DNA from: Penicillium oxalicum
Taxonomy: Eukaryota > Ascomycota > Eurotiomycetes > Eurotiales > Aspergillaceae
NCBI RefSeq assembly: GCF_001723175.1
Contig: NC_064657.1
Location: 1,550,001 to 1,614,000, forward strand
Reading direction: 5' to 3'
Length of the DNA: 64,000 bases
Shown one piece after another: positions 63,101-64,000 of the stretch. Below the pieces are notes generated by a model. That model worked only from the letters and a program-made list of their open reading frames with translations. It made no database searches and was not told the DNA's origin. The stretch's first letter is position 1. Each line of letters opens with the position of its first letter. A program made the translations under genes and the position numbers.

Positions 63101-64000
63101 TTACAGGTGGAAGCATGCTCTGCGGCGGCGGCGTACTGTGCGCCATCGGGTTGCTGAAGGTTGACTGCAGGGGATACAACCGAGGCGAATCACCAGCCTC
63201 GCTCTGCGACTCCTCCTCTTCGGCAAGACTGGGTGCAGAGAGAACGCTAGATGATACCCCATGGTGCTCGTGGCCATTATCGTTGAGTGAAAAGCTCCGG
63301 AACATACCATTCAAGCTGTCGCTACCAGCACTATCGCTGCGATAACCCGACGCTCGGCGAGAGCTTTGTCTGCTGGGACCAGTTTGATTGAGACTAAAGT
63401 ACGACGGCTGAACGTTCGCGGCCATATCCGGGGTGATCAATGGGGTCGAACCAGGCGAGGACATGGCTTGATAGTCAAAGGAGGCAGAGCGGGAAGAGGC
63501 GATAGAGATGGCACGAGGGAACGGGCCGTGTTTGAGCAGGTCAGGCGCAGGCTCATTAGGGCTTTTCAAGACACGCTTCTGTCGGCCAACCAAACCCATG
63601 CGAGAAAGACCAAAGTCGGTCAATTTCAGATGACCCTTCTGATCAATAAGCAGGTTATCCGGTTTGAGGTCACGATGGACGATGCCACGGTTGTGTAGAT
63701 GCTCCACGCCAAGAACCACTTCCGCAATGTATTTTTTGGCCCAATCCTCAGGAAGACCACCCAGGATCTTTACGAGCGATGCACAGTCACCGCCATTCAG
63801 GTACTCCATGACTAGATAGAGGTAATCCTTGCTCGCAAAAGTCCAATAGAGCTTCGCGACAAAATCGCTTTCACCTTGCCACATCATAATTGCTCTCTCG
63901 GCCTTCACATTCGTCACCTGGTTCTTGGCGATCATGTCCGCTTTCTTCAAAACTTTGATAGCGTAATACTCCCCGGTCGATTTCTTCTTGGACAGATACA
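60160..64000 (-). CDS. rim15: Rim15-type protein kinase with receiver domain, 5' end beyond window
   Basis: The frame is open at the right edge, where it reads into the invariant AIKVLKK lysine segment, so the start lies outside. The kinase domain has HRDLKPDN and LTDFGLS, with a long Ser-rich insert between the DFG region and GTPDYLAPETI, as in Rim15 and related NDR/LATS-like kinases. A disordered stretch of roughly 350 residues leads to a receiver domain (DILICEDHPVSRLVMERLF onward) and another Ser-rich tail. Rim15 kinases relay nutrient starvation to quiescence and stress programmes, in yeast through endosulfines. In the receiver, the usual phospho-acceptor Asp is Glu (IIMTEYKLP). The main frame ends at 60225, but the adjacent frame gives a more coherent tail to a TAA at 60160-60162; one missing base near 60435-60445 would join them. 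Confidence 0.92.

Overview
The window is nuclear DNA of a filamentous ascomycete, most likely a member of the Eurotiomycetes (Aspergillus/Penicillium type). The evidence is the gene structure (short 50-150 nt introns with GT donors, CTRAC-like branch points and AG acceptors, base composition near 50% GC) and the protein set: a Rim15-type kinase with a receiver domain, an MscS channel with an EF-hand, an LtrA-domain protein, TAF2, an Ap4A phosphorylase and an ABCC transporter. I see no prokaryotic operons, tRNA, rRNA, CRISPR array or intact transposon.

Layout. Positions 1-19692 are a gene desert of 19.7 kb with only microsatellites and short ORFs that look like chance. At its right edge lies a C2H2 zinc-finger regulator (19693-21831, +). 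Next come an Ap4A phosphorylase (22695-23912, +) and, convergent with it, a SANT/Myb-like nuclear protein (24739-26517, -). After a 3.3 kb gap follows a dense block, 29.8-46.4 kb: LtrA-domain membrane protein (-), spliceosome disassembly factor NTR2 (-), SmG (+), TFIID subunit TAF2 (-), ethanolamine/choline phosphotransferase (+) and a 13-exon ABCC transporter (-). The region 46.4-50.7 kb holds no intact gene: a decayed kinase-like pseudogene and a cluster of hairpins. Then come a small GPI-anchored Ser/Thr-rich protein (50721-51242, +) and an MscS-family channel (51815-54776, -). A 5.4 kb desert precedes the 3' part of a rim15-like kinase gene that runs off the right edge (60160-64000, -).

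These are mostly conserved single-copy housekeeping or signalling genes, not a functional cluster. The clearest functional pairing is SmG and NTR2, two spliceosome genes fired divergently from a 198 bp shared promoter. Gene models were built by hand from splice signals and reading-frame continuity; exon boundaries are given in each entry.

Main points for a second look: the size of the desert in front of the C2H2 regulator; apparent single-base frame breaks near the 3' ends of TAF2 and rim15 (assembly error or real); two GC-AG introns and a shared intronic sequence in the ABCC gene; a decayed kinase-like gene and hairpin cluster in the AT-richer gap; and a Glu in place of the phospho-acceptor Asp in the kinase's receiver domain. 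I found nothing I can support as a new multi-gene system.
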